Notes: generated from the sequence alone by a model not told the origin. A stretch of 64,000 nt of DNA from Muribaculaceae bacterium Isolate-110 (HZI) (GCA_003762875.1 RIBL01000013.1:26671-90670); one strand, 5' to 3'. Shown: positions 45,247 through 54,413, counted from the stretch's first letter. Made by a program: numbers and translations.

Positions 45247-46188
45247 ATGACCAATCTTATCAGCAACTTCAAGAAGCTACTGCTCTCCTTGGCCACCGAC
45301 GACGGACTTCGTCGCGAGAGCCTCAAGCTGAATACACGCATCCGCGAGCATCTGCTTGATCAGAATATTGTGATGTGTCGCGAGCCGGGCACGACTACCG
45401 ACCGCCATCTGCCTGACTGCGAAGTGATAGTATCGCTCACCACATTCGGCCCTCGTATGCGCGACGCGGCCCGCTCCATCGAGAGCATCATGGAGCAGAC
45501 CCTGCTGCCCAACCGTATCATACTGTGGCTCGGGCGCGAACTCGAGACTACTCCCCAACTCATACCCGCCTCACTGCGATGCCTGCAACGCCGCGGACTG
45601 GAGATACGCTTCACCGATGACTGCGGACCGGCTACCAAACTCCTGCCGGCTCTGGAGGCTTTTCCCGACGATGTGATAATCACCGTTGACGACGACATGC
45701 TTTATGACATCGACATGATAGACCGCCTGGTCACCGCCCACCGCCGTTTTCCCGAGGCTGTGTGTGCAGGTCGCATCGACCGCCTCATTGCCGACGGTGA
45801 CGGTCTGAGACTCGTATATGACCAAGCCGATGACCTCTATCTGACCGAGGAGCCGCTCATGCAACCGATGGCTATGGGTGTAGGCGGAGTGCTCTACCCA
45901 CCTCACTGTATGCATCCCGATGTGTCGGACCGACAGCTTATGAGCCGCCTCGCGCCCAAGGCCGACGACCTGTGGTTTAAGGTCATGGAGTTGCTGGCGG
46001 GTACGCCGGTCTTTCCTGTCAACGAGGTCAATCCCTCCGACGACCGTCTGCTGAGGTCGTTTCACTACCGACAGTCACTGGCCCTGCATACCTATAATGT
46101 CATAGCCGGGCAGGATAACGTACAGCTCGCCGCACTCGTCAAGCATTATCCTCAGATAGTTTCTCTTATAGTTAACTCTTGTAGTTAA
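45247..46188 (+). CDS. GT-A-type glycosyltransferase
   Basis: The 313-residue protein has VIVSLTTFGPRMRDAARSIESIMEQTLLPNRIILWL near 60-95, DVIITVDDDMLYDIDMIDRLV near 145 with the DxD donor site, and GVGGVLYPPHCMHPDVS near 215. It belongs to a group of small Bacteroidota glycosyltransferases outside capsule clusters. Substrate unknown. Monocistronic with a clear promoter; the last three codons form part of the hairpin at 46182. Confidence 0.82.
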   Translation: MTNLISNFKKLLLSLATDDGLRRESLKLNTRIREHLLDQNIVMCREPGTTTDRHLPDCEVIVSLTTFGPRMRDAARSIESIMEQTLLPNRIILWLGRELETTPQLIPASLRCLQRRGLEIRFTDDCGPATKLLPALEAFPDDVIITVDDDMLYDIDMIDRLVTAHRRFPEAVCAGRIDRLIADGDGLRLVYDQADDLYLTEEPLMQPMAMGVGGVLYPPHCMHPDVSDRQLMSRLAPKADDLWFKVMELLAGTPVFPVNEVNPSDDRLLRSFHYRQSLALHTYNVIAGQDNVQLAALVKHYPQIVSLIVNSCS

Positions 46189-46280
46189 AAAGTAACAAGA
46201 TAAAAAGTCAAGATAATAGTGTGGAGGACAATATCACCTCAACTATTATCTTGACTTTTTATCTTGTTACTTTTTAACTA
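46182..46280. terminator. Large bidirectional hairpin with 39-bp perfect arms
   Basis: 46182-46220 is exactly complementary to 46242-46280, with a 21-nt loop. It starts inside the final codons of the glycosyltransferase gene and ends 6 nt before the recA stop, serving both converging transcripts. Far longer than ordinary terminators. Confidence 0.9.
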
Positions 46281-46286
46281 TAAGAA

Positions 46287-47474
46287 TTACAGATCCTCTT
46301 CGATTGAGAAGTCGTCGGGGAGAGTGTCGAGGTCCAGCTCGGCCTGTGAGCCTTCGGGCTCGGTCGAGACGGGAGCCTTGGATTCCTTGTCGCTGTCGGC
46401 CTCCTTCTTGTCGGCCTTGCCTTTCTTGCCTGGGGCTGTGGCGCGGAGTGCCTCCATGATTTTTTCTTCGAGTTCGGCAGCCAGTTCGGGGTTGTCCTGA
46501 AGCATGCGCTTGGCCTGGTCGCGGCCCTGGGCTATCTTTGAGCCGTTGTAGCTGAACCATGATCCGCTCTTCTGTATGATGCCGTGCTCTACGCCCAGAT
46601 CAATGATTTCGCCGCTACGCGATATGCCTTCGCCAAACATGACGTCAAACTCGGCACGCTTGAAGGGGGGTGCCACCTTGTTTTTCACCACCTTGACCTT
46701 GGTGAGCCGACCGAGCACATCGTCACCGTCCTTGATGGATGTGGAGGGGCGTATGTCAATACGCACGGATGCATAAAACTTGAGAGCGTTGCCGCCTGTC
46801 GTGGTCTCGGAGGGGCCGAACATCACACCGATTTTCTCACGCAACTGGTTGATGAAAATGCAGCATGTGTTGGTGCGCGAGATGGTGGCAGTGAGCTTAC
46901 GCATGGCCTGTGACATGAGTCGAGCCTGAACGCCCACATTCTTGTCGCCCATATCGCCGTCAATCTCGCTCTTGGGGGTAAGGGCTGCCACCGAGTCGAC
47001 CACGAGGATGTCGATGGCCGACGAGCGTATGAGCTGCTCGGCAATCTCGAGGGCCTGCTCGCCGTTGTCGGGCTGCGATATGAGAAGATTGTTGACGTCA
47101 ACACCAAGTTTCTCGGCATAGAAGCGGTCAAAGGCATGCTCGGCGTCGATGATGGCTGCGATGCCGCCGTTCTTCTGAGCCTCGGCTATGGCATGGATGG
47201 CGAGAGTGGTCTTACCTGACGACTCGGGACCGTAAATCTCAATGATGCGGCCGCGCGGATAACCGCCCACACCAAGCGCGTAGTTGAGTCCGATGGAGCC
47301 TGAAGGTATCACGTCGACATCCTCAATCTGCTCGTCACCGAGCTTCATGATGGCACCGCGGCCAAAGTTTTTCTCGATATTGCCCATGGCCTGAGCCAAG
47401 GCACTGAGCTTGGCCTTGGCGGGGTCGGAGTCTTTCTCACGCGCGCCTTTGGCGGAAGTTTCTTTTTTTGCCAT
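46287..47474 (-). CDS. recA: RecA recombinase
   Basis: The 395-residue protein from ATG 47474 has [13 protein letters not shown] near 39, Walker [14 protein letters not shown] near 82, [18 protein letters not shown] near 112, Walker [25 protein letters not shown] near 155, and the L2 loop region [32 protein letters not shown] near 215-245. It drives homologous recombination and DNA-break repair. The N-terminus is extended by about 20 lysine/alanine-rich residues, and the acidic C-terminal tail is long, with K/E-rich [13 protein letters not shown]; both are usual in Bacteroidales. Confidence 0.98.
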   Translation of the reverse strand: MAKKETSAKGAREKDSDPAKAKLSALAQAMGNIEKNFGRGAIMKLGDEQIEDVDVIPSGSIGLNYALGVGGYPRGRIIEIYGPESSGKTTLAIHAIAEAQKNGGIAAIIDAEHAFDRFYAEKLGVDVNNLLISQPDNGEQALEIAEQLIRSSAIDILVVDSVAALTPKSEIDGDMGDKNVGVQARLMSQAMRKLTATISRTNTCCIFINQLREKIGVMFGPSETTTGGNALKFYASVRIDIRPSTSIKDGDDVLGRLTKVKVVKNKVAPPFKRAEFDVMFGEGISRSGEIIDLGVEHGIIQKSGSWFSYNGSKIAQGRDQAKRMLQDNPELAAELEEKIMEALRATAPGKKGKADKKEADSDKESKAPVSTEPEGSQAELDLDTLPDDFSIEEDL

Positions 47475-47515
47475 AATATATATTGTTTTTATTTGATTTT
47501 CGTCATTGGGTAATG

Positions 47516-47523
47516 CAAAGATA
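47516..47523 (-). promoter_or_regulatory. -7 box of recA
   Basis: Minus-strand TATCTTTG matches TAnnTTTG, 42 nt upstream of the recA ATG. GGGCAATATGTTTGCCC, a short inverted repeat at 47535-47551, lies at the -33 side and could be an operator. Confidence 0.55.
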
Positions 47524-47941
47524 ATGCATCTGGCGGGCAATATGTTTGCCCGAGTGACTAAAATAACGTTAACGCCACTCCGTGACCCTTGGCCGAGCAT
47601 AGCCAAATGCAAAGATAAATATTTTTTTGAAATTTTTTCGCGCGGGCATGAACTATTTCAGATGACCCGCGTTTTAATAGTACATAGCAAAATTACTTTT
47701 TCCATTGCAAGAAATGTGATAATGATTGGTTTATTATCTAAGCGGGAAGACGATGTGATATCATCTTCCCGTTTGGTTTATGTCTAATTGGTCATATTTG
47801 GCTTGCTCGACGGCTAAAAACAGTTAAATAAGTATCATGTTTTGCCAAAATAATACTACTCAATTGTCTTTTTGTAAGATTTTTGAATAATATTAACTTA
47901 TTTTAAATAAAAAATAATTCATAATGATACAAATATTTCAT

Positions 47942-48057
47942 TAACTTTGCATCAGAATTAACGTCAACCGCATATAGCTACTATCATTAAGTTTAAAGTC
48001 AACAAAAAGTTAGGTTAAAGCATGTGGGCAGCTGTGAAGCTCCCCACATTTTTTTTT
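47942..48057 (+). ncRNA. Candidate small RNA with own -7 box and terminator
   Basis: TAACTTTG at 47942-47949 matches the -7 box. About 100 nt later ATGTGGG/CCCACAT plus AGC/GCT form a hairpin followed by nine T residues (48022-48057). Between them there is no ORF with a believable start. The gap 47475-48147 otherwise contains only AT-rich sequence. No known RNA family is recognised; function unknown. Confidence 0.45.
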
Positions 48058-48061
48058 AGAT

Positions 48062-48130
48062 AAAAAGACATGATAGACACAATCTCTCCAGTTTAGAGAA
48101 CTGGAGAGATTGTGTCTATCATGTCTTTTT
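48062..48130. terminator. Hairpin with 32-bp perfect arms
   Basis: 48062-48093 is exactly complementary to 48099-48130, with the 5-nt loop TAGAG. A5 and T5 at the ends allow termination both ways: for the candidate RNA (plus) and the 28-codon ORF (minus). Confidence 0.85.
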
Positions 48131-48147
48131 GAGACCTTTGTATCTGT

Positions 48148-48234
48148 TTAATGATTGAGCGGATTGCGGTAAATCATAGAGGCCGACTCTTTGTATAGGT
48201 CGCCCAAGCGGTGGAGTGTGTCTTTGAGTTTCAT
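48148..48234 (-). CDS. Candidate 28-residue small protein
   Basis: ATG 48234 opens a short frame whose product begins MKLKDTLHRLGDLYKESASM and ends YRNPLNH, stopping at 48148, 18 nt before the 32-bp hairpin that would terminate it. Composition and codon use look coding, and the product is a basic amphipathic helix. It would be the only gene between the candidate RNA and the peptidase. No family recognised and no consensus promoter seen. Confidence 0.4.
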   Translation of the reverse strand: MKLKDTLHRLGDLYKESASMIYRNPLNH

Positions 48235-48322
48235 AATTAAGTAGCTTTATCAGTGATTACACAATATATAACACTCCCGGCCTAAGAATTGTTTAAAAAC
48301 AATGTTTTACAACACACGCTTT

Positions 48323-49570
48323 TTATTCCGGCAGATACACTAACGTACAAGCCCGCGAAGGGTCGAGCACACTGGCGGCAGTCGCTATCATGTCGTCGCG
48401 TGTCACTGAGCGATAGGTGGCTACACGGCGGTTGATGTCCTCGCCATGCATCTCGGCCATCGCCAGTTCCTGAGCCCGCGACAGGCATGAGAGCATCGAA
48501 AACCTGTGGTTGGAGTCAAAGCGGTTGATAGCACGCTCGAGTTCGCGCTGTGTGAGTCCGCCTTGCACCTCGGGAGCCGCAAGAGCACGGGCATGAGTGT
48601 TGAGAGCCTCCACGGCATGCCCCACGGCCTCGGGCGACGCGTCGGTGAGGCGTCCGCGCAACATCATAAAACCCGGCTCCTCGCTTCCGGCAATGGAGGC
48701 GTCGGCCTCGGTGAAAAGCGAGTCGGCCATCACGAGACTGCGGTAATAGCGCGACGAACGTCCCGAGGCAAGCACGTCGGTGAGAAGGTCTGACTCGATA
48801 TATCCCGGCTGTCCGTAAGCGGCCATCGGATAGGCCACCACCACGAGAGGCTGCGGCACTCGGCCTGTAACCGTAAGAGTACGCGGCTCGGTGACCTCAG
48901 GTTCGGGCTGATAGAGGCGCGGAGCTATGTCGCGGGCGGGTATCGGACCAAACCACCGCTCCAACCCGTCGCGGGCCTGCTCGAGAGTGATGTTGCCGCT
49001 GATGGCAATAACGGCATTGTTGGGGGCGTAGTGGGTATAGAAAAAATGTTTCACATCGTCGAGCGTCACGCGCTCGATATGAGCAATCTCGCGTCCGATG
49101 GTCGGATAGCGATAGGGGTGGGAAGTGTAGAGCAGTTCGCGCAGACGGTGGGCCACATCTCCGTAGGGACGGTTAAGATGGGTCTGCTTGAACTCCTCGA
49201 TAACCACCGACTGCTGCACCTCAAGCGAACGCGGCGAGAATGAGAGCCCCCACATGCGGTCGCTCTCGAGCCACAGGAGCGTCTCGAAATTGGCCGCCGG
49301 AGCCACGTCGTAAAAGTTGGTGAAATCGTTGCTTGTCCATGCGTTGCTCGTGCCGCCGGCCCGCTCCAGCTCGGCATCAAAGTCGGGCACATTGGCCGAG
49401 CCTCCAAACATTAGATGCTCAAAGAGGTGGGCAAGGCCCGTGAGCTCAGGCAACTCGTCGCGCGAGCCCACGTTATATAAGATATTGACCGCCACCATGG
49501 CCGTCGAGGGATCGTAATTGTGTACGGCTCTCAGACCGTTGGAGAGCGTAAAGGTGTTATAGCTTATCAT
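48323..49570 (-). CDS. M16-family zinc metallopeptidase
   Basis: The 415-residue protein from ATG 49570 begins MISYNTFTLSNGLRAVHNYD. It has the inverted zinc motif in GLAHLFEHLMFGGS near 42-55 (H-x-x-E-H) and the distal ligand in QQSVVIEEFKQTHLNRPYGD near 115. The C-terminal half carries the second, inactive repeat (VVVAYPMAAYGQPGYIESDLLTDVL near 245). M16 enzymes degrade small peptides; single-chain forms of this size usually dimerise. No signal peptide is visible, so it is cytoplasmic. A -7 box (TAACTTTG, minus strand of 49594-49601) lies just upstream. Confidence 0.93.
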   Translation of the reverse strand: MISYNTFTLSNGLRAVHNYDPSTAMVAVNILYNVGSRDELPELTGLAHLFEHLMFGGSANVPDFDAELERAGGTSNAWTSNDFTNFYDVAPAANFETLLWLESDRMWGLSFSPRSLEVQQSVVIEEFKQTHLNRPYGDVAHRLRELLYTSHPYRYPTIGREIAHIERVTLDDVKHFFYTHYAPNNAVIAISGNITLEQARDGLERWFGPIPARDIAPRLYQPEPEVTEPRTLTVTGRVPQPLVVVAYPMAAYGQPGYIESDLLTDVLASGRSSRYYRSLVMADSLFTEADASIAGSEEPGFMMLRGRLTDASPEAVGHAVEALNTHARALAAPEVQGGLTQRELERAINRFDSNHRFSMLSCLSRAQELAMAEMHGEDINRRVATYRSVTRDDMIATAASVLDPSRACTLVYLPE

Positions 49571-49662
49571 GGAAAAATAAAAATATCGGACCTCAAAGTT
49601 ACGACTTTTTGTGCAAAAACGCTCTAATGTCACGAATATGAGCGCAAAAAAGCATACAAACA

Positions 49663-49695
49663 TTTGGAACTGTTGATAAAATATACGTAAATTTG
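49663..49695 (+). promoter_or_regulatory. Consensus promoter of the Hc1 gene
   Basis: TTTG (49663-49666), 21-nt spacer, TAAATTTG (49688-49695), 42 nt before the ATG. Confidence 0.75.
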
Positions 49696-49736
49696 CAGAA
49701 AACCATCACATTATTTTATTTAATCTCCAAGATAAC

Positions 49737-49910
49737 ATGAAAACTATCGTTGAAAAAATCAATGCCGGTTTCGAGGCATTTGCCAAGGACGCAGCCGCAC
49801 AGGTAGAATCAGGCAACAAGGCCGCCGGCGCACGCGCTCGCAAAGTTTCTCTCGAGCTTGAGAAACTCCTCAAGGAGTTCCGCAAAAACTCTATCGCAGC
49901 CTCCAAGTAA
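49737..49910 (+). CDS. Histone H1-like protein Hc1
   Basis: A 57-residue lysine/alanine-rich protein, MKTIVEKINAGFEAFAKDAA with KAAGARARKVSLELEKLL further on, ending FRKNSIAASK. It matches the short Bacteroidota Hc1 family. It would bind DNA and compact the nucleoid. It has its own promoter and a large hairpin downstream. It converges on the phage-type terminase gene, a possibly accidental neighbourhood. Confidence 0.85.
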   Translation: MKTIVEKINAGFEAFAKDAAAQVESGNKAAGARARKVSLELEKLLKEFRKNSIAASK

Positions 49911-49957
49911 AACCATCAGACGGTGTCTCTATTGCCTGATATTGGCAAAAGATACAA

Positions 49958-50060
49958 AAAAGACAAAAGTCTCAAAAGGAACACAAGTTTTTAATCAGTA
50001 TAAAACATCTGTTTTACATACGATTAGAAACTTTTATTCCTTTTGAGACTTTTGTCTTTT
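49958..50060. terminator. 103-nt compound hairpin between Hc1 and terminase
   Basis: Outer arms of 24 bp (49958-49981 and 50037-50060) pair exactly. The 55-nt loop can fold further through AAGTTT/AAACTT, TAATC/GATTA and AAAAC/GTTTT pairs. It lies between convergent genes and has T- and A-runs at its ends. Confidence 0.85.
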
Positions 50061-50087
50061 ATTTTTGTCACAACATGCCGTAACACA

Positions 50088-51968
50088 TCATTGCGCGAAG
50101 AGAGCGGCACAGTCGGCAAGAGCGAGCGCGGGGAGTGAGGAGGAGGGCTCCTCGGCATGCACCCACAGGGCTATGGCCCTCGACATGAGTATGTCGTCGT
50201 GACATCCGCGTCTGGCCGCATAGGAGCCGTCGGAGAGCGATTCATACTGCATGAGTTCGTCACACGCGCCGGGGTCGCGCTCGACATACAGGCCGTCGCG
50301 CACCATCGCGATTAGATGGGCTATGAGCGAAGCCTTGGTGTGGACATTGGTGTGAAATCCGGGCAGACGTCCCGTGGACGCCCCCTTGCTGCGACGGTAA
50401 TACATGTTGACATAAGAGTCGGCGAGAGTGGAGAGTATATAGTGGCCGCGGCCCTCCGAACCGCCCTCCCACGAATTGCTCTCCACCACCAGCAGCGCGT
50501 CGTTATACCATCGCGCCATCGCCGCGGCCCGCCATGCCAGCAGGTCATGGTCGATGTGTCCCCTCCACTGCGCCACAACCTCGGGACGCGGGTCGGAAGG
50601 GGCGTCGAGCCGGCGGTCAAGCACGGTGATGACCGAATAGTCGGCCGAGAGAGTGCGTCCGCCTATGTCGAGGCTCACAATGTAGGCGGCACCCTCGCGC
50701 GAAGGCCGCCACACGCGCGCCTTGCCCGAAGCCGAGGGCTGAAACCGTGGCGACGAGAGGTCGGAGGGCACACCCGACCATGAACCGAGCACCTCACCCA
50801 CAGCCGGCTCCAGCACACATCCCTGAGAGCGCAGACGCTCTACGTCGGAGGCGGAAAACACCGCACTCTCGGTCGAGCAGAAGGCCTCGTCGGGCGTGGT
50901 GGGAAACTCGGCCATCATCGAGCGGTGCTCGGTGTACTCCCGGGCCTTGCGCCTGTACCACATTATAGCCTCGAGCGTGCAACCATGCTCCTCCCACAGC
51001 TCGCGCTCGTAATCGGAAAACGAGTTGTAAAACTCCACGACATCCCCGACAGGCTCGGTGTTGAGCTCTATCTCGTGCCACGCCACAAAAAACGGGGTCT
51101 TGTCGCTCTTGCCGGCCACAGCCCTGAGCCACTCCTTGTGAAAGAAGTTGCCCACACCGTTGGCCGTGCTCTCCATCACCACCACAGTCAGCGGACTGCG
51201 GGCTATGCCGGAAGCTATGGAGCGCACCAGATCGACGGGATTGTGGAGCTGCGAGTCTTTCCAGAAAGCCACTTCACTCATATGGGCCATGGAGCAGTCC
51301 ATGCCTCGCGTCGACTCCTGGTTTTCGCTCGAGCACACCGTCACGCGACATCCGCGGCCTGGAATCATGCGCACATTGGTCATACGTTCATAGGGGCGGA
51401 ACTCGGGCACGCACTCCTCGTCCCAATACTCGCGCGGATAGTTTTCGAGCAGGTGGGTATAGATGCCGCGGATGGTCAAGGAGGTGTCCTTGACATGGGC
51501 ACAGATGAGCGAATGCCAGTTGTGCAGATGCACTATCTGAATCCATGCAAAATATATCTGCACCAGAGTCGACGCACCCCACTGACGCGCCTTGAGAATG
51601 ATGACGCGCACCGGCACACCGGCCTGGCGCTGCTCCTCGAGCGCGTGCAGCAGCCGACGCTGCGGACGGTTGAGCACAAAGGGCACCGACCGCTTGGTGG
51701 TCTTGTGGAGTATCCTGACACATGTCGCGGCCCAGAACTCGAAGTCATATCTGAACCTGAGCATGGCAAAGTCACGGTCGCTGAGCGTGACAGCATAGCC
51801 TGTATCTTCGAGCATGGCGCGCGGCACATAATGAACCGCCGCGCCACGCACCACCCTCACCCGGCCACCATCGTGACGGTCGCCCTCGAGAGGGTCATAT
51901 GAGCGTGCCGCGAGCCGTCGGTGACGGGCACGGTTTTCGGCTTCAAGGATAGTTCGATCTATGTTCAT
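50088..51968 (-). CDS. terL: Phage-type terminase large subunit
   Basis: The 626-residue protein has a TerL ATPase domain: Walker A-like KARQWGAST near 126-134, Walker B-like SMAHMSE near 226-232 with catalytic E232, and coupling motif ESTANG near 266-271. The RNase H-fold nuclease domain follows, with the acidic triad in VSLDIGG (D434), LVVESNS (E496) and CHDDILMSRA (D591/D592). All expected catalytic residues are present, so it looks functional. TerL cuts and pumps DNA through the portal. It overlaps the upstream gene by 4 bp (ATGA). Composition is host-like, and no integrase, capsid or lysis gene is adjacent. Confidence 0.88.
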   Translation of the reverse strand: MNIDRTILEAENRARHRRLAARSYDPLEGDRHDGGRVRVVRGAAVHYVPRAMLEDTGYAVTLSDRDFAMLRFRYDFEFWAATCVRILHKTTKRSVPFVLNRPQRRLLHALEEQRQAGVPVRVIILKARQWGASTLVQIYFAWIQIVHLHNWHSLICAHVKDTSLTIRGIYTHLLENYPREYWDEECVPEFRPYERMTNVRMIPGRGCRVTVCSSENQESTRGMDCSMAHMSEVAFWKDSQLHNPVDLVRSIASGIARSPLTVVVMESTANGVGNFFHKEWLRAVAGKSDKTPFFVAWHEIELNTEPVGDVVEFYNSFSDYERELWEEHGCTLEAIMWYRRKAREYTEHRSMMAEFPTTPDEAFCSTESAVFSASDVERLRSQGCVLEPAVGEVLGSWSGVPSDLSSPRFQPSASGKARVWRPSREGAAYIVSLDIGGRTLSADYSVITVLDRRLDAPSDPRPEVVAQWRGHIDHDLLAWRAAAMARWYNDALLVVESNSWEGGSEGRGHYILSTLADSYVNMYYRRSKGASTGRLPGFHTNVHTKASLIAHLIAMVRDGLYVERDPGACDELMQYESLSDGSYAARRGCHDDILMSRAIALWVHAEEPSSSLPALALADCAALFAQ

Positions 51969-54385
51969 GGCTCGGTAATGACAAGTTTTGACGGACAGGA
52001 AGTGGAGAGCGATACCTCGAGAGTCATGCGATGGCTATGAGGCACCGCCACCGGCTCACACAGGGGATGACTGAGGTCGCCGCCGCTGACGACAAGAGTC
52101 CTGACGGCGGCCGAAGCACGACCCGAGCTGTCGTGAGAGGCCGTCAGGACTATCCGGCCTGTCAGTCCCTCGCCCGACACTCCCGCATGCAACATGGCGC
52201 ATGAACCCGGGGCATAACGGTGACCGACGGCCGAGACATGACTCACGCTCACGGGGCCATCCTCTTCCTCCGACGGGTCGAGCAAACGGCCGTCCGAACC
52301 GACAAGCATCATCCCCGCACTGCCCGACACCACTCCGTCAATCCCTATGCCGCCACGCGTATAGAGCACCGAGCCGTCGGGCGATGTCACCAGAGCCTCG
52401 TCATCACTGCCGTCTCCTGCACCGATACACCACAACTCGCCATAGCGGTCACTCCAGCCGAGCATCGTGGCCCGACAGTTGTCAAGCAGTGTCGCGGGGC
52501 GCGAGCCGGTTACAGTCACCAGTGCCCCTCCGGCTATCGCGGCAACTCCTCCGGCCATCGGCGTCACCGCCAGCGGCGAACTCACTCCCCGACTGTCGAG
52601 CAGGTTGAGATTGATGCGACGGCGGTTGTCAGTCAGCGTCATCGACGATATGCCTCCCGACCCGAAGAGATAGAAACGCGCCGAGGGCACGGCAAACGAA
52701 TTGCTGTGACGCATGGCAGGCAGCAGTGCGCAGAGTTTCATGCCGTCGCCATAGCTCACGGCGACAGGTTCAAGCGGAGATGCCACGCCACACACGGCCA
52801 CGGCCGAAGGATATTCACGACATCGGGGCGAGGCCGAGGGCACTACATATCCGCCACGGTCTTCGGTCAGTGCCGTCGGACACAGATCGGGGCTGAGCCG
52901 GTAAGACATACGGCCGCACGGCGTGGACACAAGTGGCACTGTCAAAGCCTTGCCGCCGGCTATGAACGTCATCTCGACGGCGTCGGCCGACGGATAGACC
53001 AGCAGCGGTGACAGCGACGGCTCTCCAAAACCTGACATTACAGCCGTGCGCACCACCGACGAGCCGTCGTGCATGGTCACCCTGACGGCGGTGGGGAGCG
53101 ATGTCTGTGCCGCGGGAGCCTCTATCGACATCTCGGGCAGAGAATAGCCGTCAAACGGCATTACCCTGAGTCCACCCCAGGCTATGAGGTCACCGCTGCG
53201 GGCCACGGTCGAGGCTGTAAACCTGTGGGGCGCGCCTACGCTCACTGCCAGCGCGCTCTCGGCCGTGGGCGACGCTGACGACATGTCCATTATAGCCGAG
53301 AGGCGGCTCAGTTCGCCGAGTGTGTCATCGGCGGGACGGCCTGACAGCAGCGCGCTGTCGGCATTGTCGAGTATCGCGGCCACATATGCCGCCGGGCGTG
53401 TGCCTTCGGCTGCATACCCGCGCAGGGGGTCGACTCCAGCGAGCGTGGCGGTCATTGTGAGTTGTGTGGCCGAGGCTCCGCTCTTGCGCGTATGTCCGGG
53501 CAATTTGGCCGACAAGGGGTGAAGCTGGGGCGACACGAGCAGTTCGACCGAGCGTACCAGAGCTTTCCAATCCGCGTCGGGAGTGCGTGTATACTCTATG
53601 GCCGTAACAAACTCTGTGGCGGTGAGGCGCGTTTCGCCACACTGCCTGAACCCCTCGCCCGTCAGCGTGAGGGTGGCTGTCACCCCCTGAAGCCCAGTCC
53701 GAGGGGCCACAATCACGGGGGCCGAGGTGTAGAGCACTCGTCCGCCGTCGCCTCTGAGCCGATAGCGTGCCACAACGGGCTGGATATAGCGGCCACGTGA
53801 CAGCGCGCTGTCTGACAGGGCGATGTAAGCCTCTCTCATGGCCTTGTCGATGGCAGCCCGGTCGGTGTCGCCAAGCTGCTGTGACGTAGTGGTGTAGGAC
53901 GATCGCAGAGTCATGACCGGCAAGGTGCTCACAGCCGTGCCGACGTCGCGACGCACTATCATCAGCGGCGGCAAGGAGGGAAAGAGCGGTATCTCATTCC
54001 ACGACAACTGACCGTCGGCATCTCGCAGGGCCGCAAAGCGTCTTGCCGGACCTTCGGCCGGCATCACTATAAGTCCGTCGTCAAGTCCGATGGCACATTC
54101 GGGCGGCCGATCGGTGCGCCATACGACCGTGACGGCCCCCTCACGGCCTGTCACGGCCTTAAGACAGCCGTCATGATGCACCAGCACACAACGCGTGCCG
54201 TCACTGAGCGAAATGACTCCGCCCGGCACGGCTGACGGACGGTCACCGTAAAACATAGCCACTCTACGTGGCAGGCCAACTCCGCCCAGGCCTCCCGTAA
54301 GGAGCGGTCGGAGATTGCGGCAACGTATCACACGCCGGTAATCGGCAAGTGTGGCGACAGGAAAAACTATGGTCTTGGGAAACAT
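51965..54385 (-). CDS. Phage-type protein upstream of terL, possibly tail-tube or DNA-stabilisation propeller
   Basis: The 806-residue beta-rich protein from ATG 54385 begins MFPKTIVFPVATLADYRRVI. It has GLGGVGLPRRVAMFYGDRP near 35-55 and VPGGVISLSDGTRCVLVHHDGCLKAV near 55-80. The latter resembles propeller-like plug proteins of P22-type phages, such as gp10 (tentative). The C-terminal part (GGVAAIAGGALVTVTG, DRYGELWCIGAGDG, SPDGSVLYTRGGIG) reads like propeller blades. No catalytic motif, signal peptide or membrane helix. Coupled to terL by an ATGA overlap, it is the first gene of that locus, under the promoter element at 54414-54458. Specific function unknown. Confidence 0.6.
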   Translation of the reverse strand: MFPKTIVFPVATLADYRRVIRCRNLRPLLTGGLGGVGLPRRVAMFYGDRPSAVPGGVISLSDGTRCVLVHHDGCLKAVTGREGAVTVVWRTDRPPECAIGLDDGLIVMPAEGPARRFAALRDADGQLSWNEIPLFPSLPPLMIVRRDVGTAVSTLPVMTLRSSYTTTSQQLGDTDRAAIDKAMREAYIALSDSALSRGRYIQPVVARYRLRGDGGRVLYTSAPVIVAPRTGLQGVTATLTLTGEGFRQCGETRLTATEFVTAIEYTRTPDADWKALVRSVELLVSPQLHPLSAKLPGHTRKSGASATQLTMTATLAGVDPLRGYAAEGTRPAAYVAAILDNADSALLSGRPADDTLGELSRLSAIMDMSSASPTAESALAVSVGAPHRFTASTVARSGDLIAWGGLRVMPFDGYSLPEMSIEAPAAQTSLPTAVRVTMHDGSSVVRTAVMSGFGEPSLSPLLVYPSADAVEMTFIAGGKALTVPLVSTPCGRMSYRLSPDLCPTALTEDRGGYVVPSASPRCREYPSAVAVCGVASPLEPVAVSYGDGMKLCALLPAMRHSNSFAVPSARFYLFGSGGISSMTLTDNRRRINLNLLDSRGVSSPLAVTPMAGGVAAIAGGALVTVTGSRPATLLDNCRATMLGWSDRYGELWCIGAGDGSDDEALVTSPDGSVLYTRGGIGIDGVVSGSAGMMLVGSDGRLLDPSEEEDGPVSVSHVSAVGHRYAPGSCAMLHAGVSGEGLTGRIVLTASHDSSGRASAAVRTLVVSGGDLSHPLCEPVAVPHSHRMTLEVSLSTSCPSKLVITEP

Positions 54386-54413
54386 AAAGAGGTGTGAATT
54401 TGCATTGAATCTT

